Under the pieces are notes generated by a model, which was given only the letters and a program-made list of their open reading frames with translations, did no database searches and had not been told where the DNA came from. This document shows positions 25,916 through 33,284 of a DNA stretch of 64,000 nt, in pieces. How positions within the stretch are numbered: the stretch's first letter is position 1; the number at the start of each line of letters is the position of its first letter. The translations under genes were made by a program, and so were the position numbers. Source of the DNA: JBBRVW01 sp963784645 (GTDB taxonomy: Bacteria; Actinomycetota; Actinomycetes; JACCUZ01); the NCBI GenBank assembly GCA_963784645.1, contig CAWARY010000005.1:558001-622000 (forward strand), read 5' to 3'.

Positions 25916-27468
25916 AGCTCGCCGAGTCGTCGCGCTCCTTCCTGCAGCGGGTCCCGCTGCGGGTCACCCTCGTCGTCGCCCTCGTCCTGCTGGCCGCGGT
26001 CGGCCTCACCGCGACCGGAGCCGTGGTCACCACCCAGCTCCGCGGCTACCTGGTCGACCAGGTCGACCAGGACCTCACCCGGCTCGCGAGCCGTCCACCC
26101 GGTGACGGCCAGGGCCGGGGAGGCGGGTCGGACGACGATCCGTTCCAGACGAGCCGCGACGAGTACTACGCCTTCGCCACGATCGCGGGTGTGGTGCCGG
26201 CAACCAGCGAGGAGACGACCAACGGCGCCACGCCGCCCGATCTCACGGCTTCCCGGATCAAGGACGCGGCCGGTCGGAAGCCGTTCGACGTCGGCTCCGT
26301 GGGCGGCGGGTCGCAGTGGCGGGTCGTCGTGCGGCCTGTCACGTTCACCAATCCCGCCCAAGGCACGAGCAGCCAGGGCTTGTACGTCCGTGCCGTCTCG
26401 TTGTCGGACGTCGAGGACACCACCAACCGGCTGGTCCTCGTCGAGCTGCTCGTGGGCGCCGTGGTGCTGCTGCTGCTCGGCGGGCTGGCCTACGTCGTGG
26501 TCCGCACGTCGCTTCGGCCGCTGCGCGAGGTCGAGGGCACCGCTGCCGAGATCGCGGCCGGCGACCTGACCCGGCGGGTGCCCGAGGGTCATCCCCGCAC
26601 CGAGGTCGGCCGGCTGTCGCAGGCGTTCAACGGGATGCTCGGCCAGATCGAGCAGGCCTTCCGGGCCCGCGAGGCGTCCGAGAGCTCGGCGCTGGCGTCG
26701 GAGGCGCGGATGCGGCGCTTCGTCGCCGACGCCAGCCACGAGCTGCGCACCCCGCTGACGTCGATCCGCGGCTTCGCCGAGCTGTACCGGCAAGGTGCGG
26801 TGACCGGCCCGGAGAACCTCGACCGGGTGATGGGGCGGGTCGAGCAGGAGGCGGCCCGGATGGGCCTGCTCGTCGAGGACCTGCTCCTCCTCGCCCGGCT
26901 GGACCAGCAGCGCCCCCTCGAGCAGGAGCCGGTCGACCTGCTCGGTGTCGCCGGCGACGCCGTGCACGACGCCCGGGTGCTCGCGCCGGACCGCGAGATC
27001 GAGCTGGACGTCGGCGCGGGCGCGCCTGTCGTCCTGGGCGACGAGAGCCGGCTGCGCCAGGTCGTCACCAACCTCGTGTCCAACGCCCTCACGCACACGC
27101 CGGCCGGCACGCCCGTCACGGTGTCGCTCGCGGTCCACCCGGCCGAGGACGGCGGTCCCGACCGCGTGCTGCTCGCGGTCGCGGACCAGGGACCGGGGAT
27201 GTCCGAGGCCGACCGGGCCCAGGTGTTCGAGCGGTTCTACCGCGCCGACCCGTCCCGCACCCGGGCCGCAGGCGGCAGCGGGCTCGGTCTGTCGATCGTC
27301 GCTGCGCTGGTCGCGGCGCACGGCGGCCGGGTCGGGGTGCAGTCGGCCCCCGGGTCCGGGAGCAGGTTCCTGGTCGAGCTGCCGCAGCACGTCAACGGCG
27401 CATCGGCGCAAGGACTGGCAGCCCACGCACAGGCTGGTCACAGGTTGTCGGAGCAGGATGTGCGCTGA
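25912..27468 (+). CDS. Sensor histidine kinase paired with the response regulator
   Basis: 518 aa. Membrane segments at residues about 17-41 and 173-197 enclose a 130-residue extracytoplasmic sensor with no recognised fold. HAMP (TSLRPLREVEGTAAEIAAGDL), HisKA with H276 in ADASHELRTPLTS, and HATPase with N box (VVTNLVSNALTHTP) and G boxes (ADQGPGMS, GGSGLGLSIV) follow. The GTG overlaps the regulator's TGA, so the two are made in a fixed ratio. A secreted DUF5666-like gene follows 31 bases on and may be in the same transcript. Confidence 0.94.
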   Translation: MKLAESSRSFLQRVPLRVTLVVALVLLAAVGLTATGAVVTTQLRGYLVDQVDQDLTRLASRPPGDGQGRGGGSDDDPFQTSRDEYYAFATIAGVVPATSEETTNGATPPDLTASRIKDAAGRKPFDVGSVGGGSQWRVVVRPVTFTNPAQGTSSQGLYVRAVSLSDVEDTTNRLVLVELLVGAVVLLLLGGLAYVVVRTSLRPLREVEGTAAEIAAGDLTRRVPEGHPRTEVGRLSQAFNGMLGQIEQAFRAREASESSALASEARMRRFVADASHELRTPLTSIRGFAELYRQGAVTGPENLDRVMGRVEQEAARMGLLVEDLLLLARLDQQRPLEQEPVDLLGVAGDAVHDARVLAPDREIELDVGAGAPVVLGDESRLRQVVTNLVSNALTHTPAGTPVTVSLAVHPAEDGGPDRVLLAVADQGPGMSEADRAQVFERFYRADPSRTRAAGGSGLGLSIVAALVAAHGGRVGVQSAPGSGSRFLVELPQHVNGASAQGLAAHAQAGHRLSEQDVR

Positions 27469-27499
27469 CCGACCGCCGTCCGAGCACCAGGAGACCCCG

Positions 27500-28219
27500 G
27501 TGTCCTTCCCCGAGCCGCCCGCTGCCTCGCGTCCCGAGGACGAGACGTCGCCGCTCTTCGGTCCGGCCGAGGCGCTGGAGTCGCACCCCGGGCAGTCGTC
27601 CGCCGGTCGGCGACGGGTCGGCATCACGGCCGCTCTCGCGGTGCTCGGCCTGGCGGCCGCCGGCGTGACCGGCGCAGTGCTGGTGCGCGGCGGTGCCGAG
27701 CCGACGGCGCTGGCTGCAGCCACGTCGACGCCCTCCGCGTCACCGTCTGCCGGCACCGACGGCCGCGTCGAGCGGCATGGCTTCCGCGGCGGCCCCGGGA
27801 TGATGGGGCTGGCCGGCGCCCTGCACGGCGAGTTGGTCGTGCCCGACGGCAACGGCGGCTACCAGACCGTGGTGGTCCAGCGCGGCACCGCCACGAAGGT
27901 CGGCGGCGACTCGATCACCGTGAAGAGCGACGACGGCTTCACCGCGACCTACGACGTCCCGGCGGCCACCCCCGTGGGCGCCCGGCGCGAGGGCCTCGGC
28001 AGCATCTCGACCGGGGCGAACGTCGTCGTGATGGCGGACAAGAAGGGCAGCACCCTCACCGCCACGCACGTCATGGACCTCGACAGCATCCGCTCTGGCA
28101 TGGGCGGCTTCGGCAGGCACGGCGGACACGGCGGACCCGGCGACGGCGACGGCGACGGCGACGGGCCGGGCGTCCCGGCACCGACCGCCTCGTCCGAGGG
28201 CAGCTCGTACGGCGCCTGA
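27500..28219 (+). CDS. Membrane-anchored extracytoplasmic protein, DUF5666-like
   Basis: 239 aa from GTG 27500 behind an AGGAGA site. The N-terminal 40 residues are cytosolic and acidic. A helix at about 43-62 leads to a Thr/Ser/Pro linker, then a small beta domain (ELVVPDGNGGYQTVVVQRG..ITVKSDDGFTATYDV..GANVVVMADK) resembling DUF5666 OB-like repeats. The C-terminus is Gly/His/Asp-rich (GRHGGHGGPGDGDGDGDG), a possible metal-binding tail. Its place after the two-component pair suggests a target or accessory of that system. Confidence 0.75.
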   Translation: MSFPEPPAASRPEDETSPLFGPAEALESHPGQSSAGRRRVGITAALAVLGLAAAGVTGAVLVRGGAEPTALAAATSTPSASPSAGTDGRVERHGFRGGPGMMGLAGALHGELVVPDGNGGYQTVVVQRGTATKVGGDSITVKSDDGFTATYDVPAATPVGARREGLGSISTGANVVVMADKKGSTLTATHVMDLDSIRSGMGGFGRHGGHGGPGDGDGDGDGPGVPAPTASSEGSSYGA

Positions 28220-28242
28220 CGTCGCGCGGGTCGCAGATCACC

Positions 28243-28295
28243 CGAAGTGGCCCCGCTCGACGGGCGGAAAGCACCCCTCCAGCGGGGCCACTTCG
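28243..28295 (+). terminator. Hairpin after the two-component operon
   Basis: A perfect 15-bp inverted repeat (CGAAGTGGCCCCGCT at 28243-28257, its complement at 28281-28295) around a 23-base loop, followed by CTCTTTCC. Very likely the operon's terminator. Confidence 0.75.
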
Positions 28296-28380
28296 CTCTT
28301 TCCACCCGATCACGGTCAGGGACCGACGGCGAGACGCACCTGCGGAGCGGCGTCCGCGTCCTGGCCGGTCTGACAGCCCC

Positions 28381-28525
28381 ACCGACGGCGGGTCAGCGAC
28401 CAACGGCGGGAGAGCGACCACCGGCGGGAGAGCGACCACCGGCGGGAGAGCGACTTACGGCGGGAGAGCGACCACCGGCGGGAGAGCGACCAAACGGCGG
28501 GAGAGCGACCACCGACGGAGTGTCG
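28381..28525. repeat. 18-bp tandem repeat, eight units
   Basis: Consensus ACCACCGGCGGGAGAGCG. Units start at 28381, 28399, 28417, 28435, 28453, 28471, 28489 (19 bases) and 28508 (degenerate). It fills most of the space before the DUF3817 start at 28552. No spacers, so not CRISPR. Each unit holds a GGGAG that resembles a ribosome site. Function unknown; copy number may vary by slippage. Confidence 0.9.
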
Positions 28526-28551
28526 TGGCGTCACCTCGTAGGGTCGACGTC

Positions 28552-28974
28552 GTGACCGCTCCCGCTGCGCCACCGACCGCCGCCACCGCCGCCGGGGTGC
28601 TCCTCCGCTACCGCGTGATGGCGTACGTGACCGGTGTGGTGCTCGCCCTGAGCTGCCTGGTCGGTCTCAGCTTCTGGCCCTGGTACGTCGGCGAGGGTGC
28701 GGCCGGCGTCCTCTGGACGGCGCACGGCTGGCTGTACGTGCTCTACGTGGTGGCGGCGTTCCACCTGGCGTACCGGCTGCGCTGGAAGCCGGTCCGCACG
28801 CTGCTGGTGCTGCTGGCGGGGACCGTGCCCCTCATGTCGTTCGTCGCGGAGCGGCGAGTGACGTCGGACCTGCACCGTCAGGACCAGAACCGTCAGGACC
28901 AGGACCGCCAGGATCGGGCGGGTCAGGAGCCGGCTGCCGGCTCCGGTCCCACTGCTCCAGCACCGCGCGCCTGA
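28552..28974 (+). CDS. DUF3817 membrane protein
   Basis: 140 aa from GTG 28552. Three membrane helices fit the DUF3817 pattern: LLRYRVMAYVTGVVLALSCLV, LWTAHGWLYVLYVVAAFHLAY (His-Gly-W and Tyr motif) and LLVLLAGTVPLMSFVAERRV (patterns only, truncated). The last 40 residues are a Gln/Asp/Arg-repeat tail. That tail is encoded opposite the end of the SURF1 gene: 143 bases are shared. The function of DUF3817 is unknown; it often sits near cytochrome oxidase-assembly genes, as here. Confidence 0.85.
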   Translation: MTAPAAPPTAATAAGVLLRYRVMAYVTGVVLALSCLVGLSFWPWYVGEGAAGVLWTAHGWLYVLYVVAAFHLAYRLRWKPVRTLLVLLAGTVPLMSFVAERRVTSDLHRQDQNRQDQDRQDRAGQEPAAGSGPTAPAPRA

Positions 28975-29695
28975 GCACCACCCACCAGAAGAACACCGCC
29001 GCACCGGCGAACAGCCACCACTGCAGGGCGTAGGCCAGGTTGCGCCACCGGCCCACGCCGCCGCCCGCGGCCTCCTGGGCGGTCACGGGGACCGGCCGGG
29101 CCGCCGTGGCCGGCTGCTCGGCGCGCAGCGCCAGGAAGCCGTCGTAGAGGTCCGCCGGGGGGTAGGGGAGCGCGTCGAGGACCGTCACCGTGGCGACGTA
29201 CGGCAGCTGGTCGACGCCGACGTCGGTGACTGCACCGTCCGCCGGGCCGTCCTCCGAGCGCTGCAGCAGGCCCACCAGCGAGACCTGGCCGGCGGGCGCC
29301 GCGGTGGCCGCGTCGTCCGTGCTCGGCACCCACCCGCGCACGACCGGCAGCACGCCGTTCCGGGTGCGCAAGGGGGTCACCACGAGGAACCCGCTCCGGT
29401 CGCCGCGCGGCTCGGTGCGTCCCGGGACCAGCCGGGTCCCCGCCGCGTCGTAGCTGCCGATGGCCTGCACCCGCCGGCCCAGGGCGTCGTGGGCGAGTCG
29501 TCCGCCGGGAGCGCTGAGCTGGTCGAGGGGCACGGCGGCAGCAGGCCGCGGTGCTGCCGCGTCGCCCTTGTCCTCGAAGGACCCCAGCTGCCACCTCCCC
29601 AGCCAGGTGAACGAGACCAGGACCGCGACGAGCAGCAGGTGCCAGGCGAGCCACCGTGGCTGCAGGGCGAAGCCCATGACCCGGCGCACTGTCAC
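28832..29695 (-). CDS. SURF1-family cytochrome oxidase biogenesis protein
   Basis: 287 aa. SURF1 layout: a first membrane helix (WLAWHLLLVAVLVSFTWLGRWQ), an external domain with VVRGWVPS, and a second helix near 222-246 (LQWWLFAGAAVFFWWVVL), patterns only. It helps assemble heme-copper oxidase at the membrane. The C-terminal 40 residues are Pro/Gly/Asp repeats encoded opposite the tail of the DUF3817 gene. GTG 29695 is listed; ATG 29677 is equally possible, six residues later. It is divergent from tesB. Confidence 0.88.
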   Translation of the reverse strand: MTVRRVMGFALQPRWLAWHLLLVAVLVSFTWLGRWQLGSFEDKGDAAAPRPAAAVPLDQLSAPGGRLAHDALGRRVQAIGSYDAAGTRLVPGRTEPRGDRSGFLVVTPLRTRNGVLPVVRGWVPSTDDAATAAPAGQVSLVGLLQRSEDGPADGAVTDVGVDQLPYVATVTVLDALPYPPADLYDGFLALRAEQPATAARPVPVTAQEAAGGGVGRWRNLAYALQWWLFAGAAVFFWWVVLRRAVLEQWDRSRQPAPDPPDPGGPGPDGSGPDGAGPTSLAAPRRTT

Positions 29696-29728
29696 CGCTC
29701 CAACCTACGGGCTGCCAGGATCGTCGCC

Positions 29729-30598
29729 ATGCCCCAGTCGGTCGACGAGCTGATCGCCCTGCTCGACCTCGAGACCCTCGAGGAGGGCCGCTACCGCGGC
29801 CGGCAGCCGGACACCGCCCTGCAGCGCGTCTTCGGCGGCCAGGTCGCCGGCCAGGCGCTGGTCGCCGCGGCGCGCACCACCGGCGCCGGCCGCCTGGTGC
29901 ACTCGCTGCACGCCTACTTCCTGCGGCCCGGTGACACCCGCGTCCCGATCGTCTACGACGTCGAGCGGACCCGCGACGGCCGCGCCTTCAGCACCCGGCG
30001 GGTCGTGGCCCGCCAGCACGGCGTCGAAGGCCCGCCGATCTTCTACATGTCCGCGTCCTTCCAGGCGCCGGAGGAGGGGCTGGACCACCAGGACCCGATG
30101 CCGGAGGTGGCGCCGCCGGACGAGTGCCCCGAGCTGGGCGACGTCCTGGCCCGCCTCACGAAGCGACCGCGCGCCGAGTGGGACCGGGAGTGGGCGGCCC
30201 TCGACGTGCGGTACGCCGGCGACACCCGGTCCGACGGCGAGCTCGACCGCACCGCGCACCCGGCGCAGTCGCGGGTCTGGCTGCGCGCCGCCGGACCGCT
30301 CGGCGACGACCCCGCGGTGCACGCGGCGGTGCTCGCCTACGCCTCCGACCTCACGCTGCTCTCCGCGAGCGTCCTGCCGCACGGCACCTGGATCGGCGAC
30401 CCGCGGCTGCAGCCCGCGTCCCTCGACCACGCGATGTGGTTCCACCGCCCGCTGCGCGCCGACGAGTGGCTGCTCTACGACCAGGTCTCGCCGTCGGCGT
30501 CAGGGGGACGCGGGTTCGCGACCGGCAACCTCTTCGCCGCCGACGGGCGGCTGGTCGCCACCGCTGTCCAGGAGGGTCTGGTCCGGCTCCGCCGCTGA
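29729..30598 (+). CDS. tesB: Acyl-CoA thioesterase II
   Basis: 289 aa double hot-dog enzyme that hydrolyses medium- and long-chain acyl-CoA. N-terminal domain: RVFGGQVAGQALVAAARTT and HSLHAYFLRPGD. C-terminal domain: LAYASDLTLLSAS with the TesB catalytic Asp, SLDHAMWFHRP with the conserved His, and RGFATGNLF carrying a Gly-rich end. Length matches E. coli TesB (286). The last 99 bases overlap the 3' end of the convergent MFS-cNMP gene. Confidence 0.94.
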   Translation: MPQSVDELIALLDLETLEEGRYRGRQPDTALQRVFGGQVAGQALVAAARTTGAGRLVHSLHAYFLRPGDTRVPIVYDVERTRDGRAFSTRRVVARQHGVEGPPIFYMSASFQAPEEGLDHQDPMPEVAPPDECPELGDVLARLTKRPRAEWDREWAALDVRYAGDTRSDGELDRTAHPAQSRVWLRAAGPLGDDPAVHAAVLAYASDLTLLSASVLPHGTWIGDPRLQPASLDHAMWFHRPLRADEWLLYDQVSPSASGGRGFATGNLFAADGRLVATAVQEGLVRLRR

Positions 30599-32290
30599 GC
30601 GGTGCCCGGCCGGCACGGACGACCGGCGGTTCGGGTGGGTGCGCGCCAGGCGGCTCCGCGCGCCCTCGAGCAGGGACGCCGATGCCGGTGCGTCGGTGAG
30701 GGACTCGAGGAAGGTGTCGGCGTCGATGCGCAGCACCGTGCTCGGCGCGGCCGCGGTCACCGTCGCCGTCCGCGGGATCCCCTCCAGCACGCCGATCTCC
30801 CCGAAACAGGCACCGGCCGACATCGTGGGCAGCGGCTTGTCGACGCCGGACCCACCATGGGCGCTCACCGCCATCTCGCCGGACAGCAGCACGTACAGCG
30901 CGTCCGCCGGGTCGCCCTCGCGGATCAGCACGGTGCCCGCGGGCGCGTCGACCTGCTCGGCGGCGCGGGCCAGCCGCTCCAGCACCGGCCGAGCGGCCTC
31001 GGCGAAGATCCCGGTCGCGGACAGGGCGGCGACGCGAGGCTCCAGGCGAGCCGCCTGCTCGACGTTGTCCCGGTCCATCCGGCGCAGCCACGGCAGGCCG
31101 AGCAGGCACAGCGCCGGCAGCAGGGCGCCGGCGAACCACAGGCTCGGGTCCAGCCCCAGCCAGGAGATGACCTGCGGTGTGACCAGGGCGCCGAGGGAGA
31201 TGGCGACGAGCACCAGGGTGAAGAAGGCGCCGAACACGCGGGCCAGCACCTGCGACGGCAGCGAGCGCTGCAGGGCGGTGACCGCGAGCACGTCGACGAC
31301 CAGGGTCCCGGCGCCGCGCACCGCCTGCACGACGAAGGCGGCCACCGGCTGGTCCACCACCAGGAACAGCAGGGTCGGAAGGCAGTAGACCGCCATCCCG
31401 ACAAGGATCACCGGGCCGAGCCGCGCTCTCGCGGCGAGCCGGTTCACCAGCCCGGCCGCGGCGATGCCGCCGACACCCAGCCCGGCGAGGAGGTAGCCGT
31501 AGCCGGATGCCCCGGTACCGAGACGCTCCTGGGACAGCACGACGAACTGCACGGTGTCCACGCCGTAGACGAAGCTCGCGACGACGCTGTAGGCCACCAG
31601 CATGGTGGCCGTCGCGGAGGCCCCGATCGCCTGGAAGCCGACTGCCATCTGGCGCAACGGTCCGGAGGTGCCGCCCTCCGTCACGTCCACCGGCCGGCTG
31701 CGCACCCGCATCCGCACCACGACCAGGGCGGACCAGACGAAGCTGGCCGAGTTCGCGCCGAAGGCGAGCCCCGCCGAGCCGGTGAGCAGCAGCAGGCCAC
31801 CGAGCGCCGGGCCGGCGACGATGGCGACGTTGTCGATGGTGTTGCGCAGCGTGTTGGCCGCGGCCAGGTCGCTCTCCGGCACCGTCTCCGGTGTGATGGC
31901 GGCGACCGCCGGCTCGTAGACCATGCTCGTGAGCGAGGTGAGGCTCGCCAGCAGGATCGCCAGCAGGACCGGCCCCTCGAGGAACGCGACGATCGTGAGC
32001 AGACCCATCCAGAAGGCGCAGAGCCAGTCCAGCGTCACCATCAGCCGCACCCGCTCGAACCGCTCGGCCAGCACGCCGCCGTACGCACCGAGCAGCAGCG
32101 ACGGCACGAACCGCCCGATGGTCGCGGCGCCGACCCAGGCGGGGGAGCCTGTCTGGTTGTAGACGAAGACGGCCAGGCCGACGTTGTAGGCCCAGGACCC
32201 GGCGGCGCTGATCGCGAAGCCGGCCATGAGCAGCCGGAAGTCGTGGTGGCGCAACGGCGCCAGCACGCCGCCCGTCCGTTTCCGCCGCAT
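30500..32290 (-). CDS. MFS transporter fused to a cyclic-nucleotide-binding domain
   Basis: 596 aa from ATG 32290 (GTG 32338 would add 16 residues). Residues 1-410 are an MFS_3/EntS-like 12-helix transporter (LRHHDFRLLMAGFAISAAG start). Residues about 430-560 form a CAP-type cNMP-binding domain: GTVLIREGDPADALYVLLSGEMAVS, then FGEIGVLEGIPRTATVTAAAPS with the phosphate cassette (patterns only). The cassette Gly-Glu and Arg-Thr-Ala are intact. cAMP or cGMP may gate transport. The Pro-rich tail ends in a 99-base overlap with tesB. A second, related fusion lies at 33257. Confidence 0.88.
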   Translation of the reverse strand: MRRKRTGGVLAPLRHHDFRLLMAGFAISAAGSWAYNVGLAVFVYNQTGSPAWVGAATIGRFVPSLLLGAYGGVLAERFERVRLMVTLDWLCAFWMGLLTIVAFLEGPVLLAILLASLTSLTSMVYEPAVAAITPETVPESDLAAANTLRNTIDNVAIVAGPALGGLLLLTGSAGLAFGANSASFVWSALVVVRMRVRSRPVDVTEGGTSGPLRQMAVGFQAIGASATATMLVAYSVVASFVYGVDTVQFVVLSQERLGTGASGYGYLLAGLGVGGIAAAGLVNRLAARARLGPVILVGMAVYCLPTLLFLVVDQPVAAFVVQAVRGAGTLVVDVLAVTALQRSLPSQVLARVFGAFFTLVLVAISLGALVTPQVISWLGLDPSLWFAGALLPALCLLGLPWLRRMDRDNVEQAARLEPRVAALSATGIFAEAARPVLERLARAAEQVDAPAGTVLIREGDPADALYVLLSGEMAVSAHGGSGVDKPLPTMSAGACFGEIGVLEGIPRTATVTAAAPSTVLRIDADTFLESLTDAPASASLLEGARSRLARTHPNRRSSVPAGHRSAAEPDQTLLDSGGDQPPVGGEEVAGREPASP

Positions 32291-32429
32291 CCGTGAGCCC
32301 CTCGTGGTCGACCCCGAGCCTGCACCCCGCGGCGTCACGCTAGGGGGGTGCGCTCCGGCCGTCAGTCGAATCCAGGATGTGCCCCGGCCGCGGTCCTCGC
32401 GCTGCTAGCGTCCCGCGCGTGGGTAGCCG

Positions 32430-33284
32430 GTGAGACTGGAGCTGCTCGGTGTGCGCGGCTCCACCTGCGCCCCCGGGGCCGAGTTCGTCCGTTACGGCGG
32501 TCACACGTCGTGCGTCGCAGTGCGGGCCGAAGGTGCTGCCGTGCCCACCCTCGTGCTGGACGCCGGCACCGGCCTGCGCTCGCTGACCGGGATGCTGGAC
32601 GGCGCCGCGTACGACGGCTCGATCCTGCTCAGCCACCTGCACTGGGACCACATGCAGGGCCTGCCGTTCTTTGCCGCGGGCGATCGCGACGCGGCACGGG
32701 TCGACCTCTACCTGCCGGCCCAGGACGGTCGTTCGGGGCGCGACCTGCTGGCGCAGGCGTTCTCACCGCCGGCGTTCCCGATCAGCCCGGAGGGGCTCAA
32801 AGGGCGCTGGACCGAGCACGCCCTCGAGGCCGGTGCGCACCGGATCGAGGACTTCGACGTGCTGGCGGTCGACGTGGCGCACAAGGGGGGCCGCACGTTC
32901 GGCTACCGGGTGTCCGACGCGACCGGCTCGGTGGGTTACGTCCCGGACCATGCGCCCGAGGCGGGGATGTCCGACGACCTGCTGGCCGCCCTGGACGGCG
33001 TGGACGTGCTGGTCCACGACGCGCAGTTCGTCGAGGCCGAGCGTCCCGTCGCGGTCAGCTACGGGCACGCGACGGTCGAGGACTGCGTCCGGCTGGCGCA
33101 CCAGGTCGGCGCCGGCGCCCTGGTGCTGTTCCACCACTCACCGGCGCGCGGTGACGACGCCCTCGACGGGATCGGCGAGCTGGCCACCGGGCTGGCGGGC
33201 GGGCTGCCGGTCGTGGTGGCCCGCGAGGGCATGGGCCTCGAGGTCGGGCCGCGGGCTCAGCTGGCCGGTTCGTCCCCGGCGTAG
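32430..33284 (+). CDS. Metallo-beta-lactamase-fold hydrolase, phosphodiesterase-like
   Basis: 284 aa from GTG 32430. The start GVRGSTCAPGAEFVRYGGHT follows the G-S-x-x-x-P-G-x-x-x-R-Y-G-G-x-T pattern of PhnP-like and cyclic-nucleotide phosphodiesterase MBL enzymes. The metal motif SHLHWDHMQG (HxHxDH) and later His/Asp ligands (VPDHAPE, HDAQFV, FHHSP) are present. It lies between two MFS proteins carrying cyclic-nucleotide sensors, so action on a cyclic nucleotide is an attractive but unproven inference. Its last 28 bases overlap the downstream convergent gene. Confidence 0.85.
   Translation: MRLELLGVRGSTCAPGAEFVRYGGHTSCVAVRAEGAAVPTLVLDAGTGLRSLTGMLDGAAYDGSILLSHLHWDHMQGLPFFAAGDRDAARVDLYLPAQDGRSGRDLLAQAFSPPAFPISPEGLKGRWTEHALEAGAHRIEDFDVLAVDVAHKGGRTFGYRVSDATGSVGYVPDHAPEAGMSDDLLAALDGVDVLVHDAQFVEAERPVAVSYGHATVEDCVRLAHQVGAGALVLFHHSPARGDDALDGIGELATGLAGGLPVVVAREGMGLEVGPRAQLAGSSPA

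Noticed and set aside
28381..28525. CRISPR or coding repeat
   Set aside because: Units are directly adjacent with no spacers; one unit is 19 bases, breaking any reading frame.
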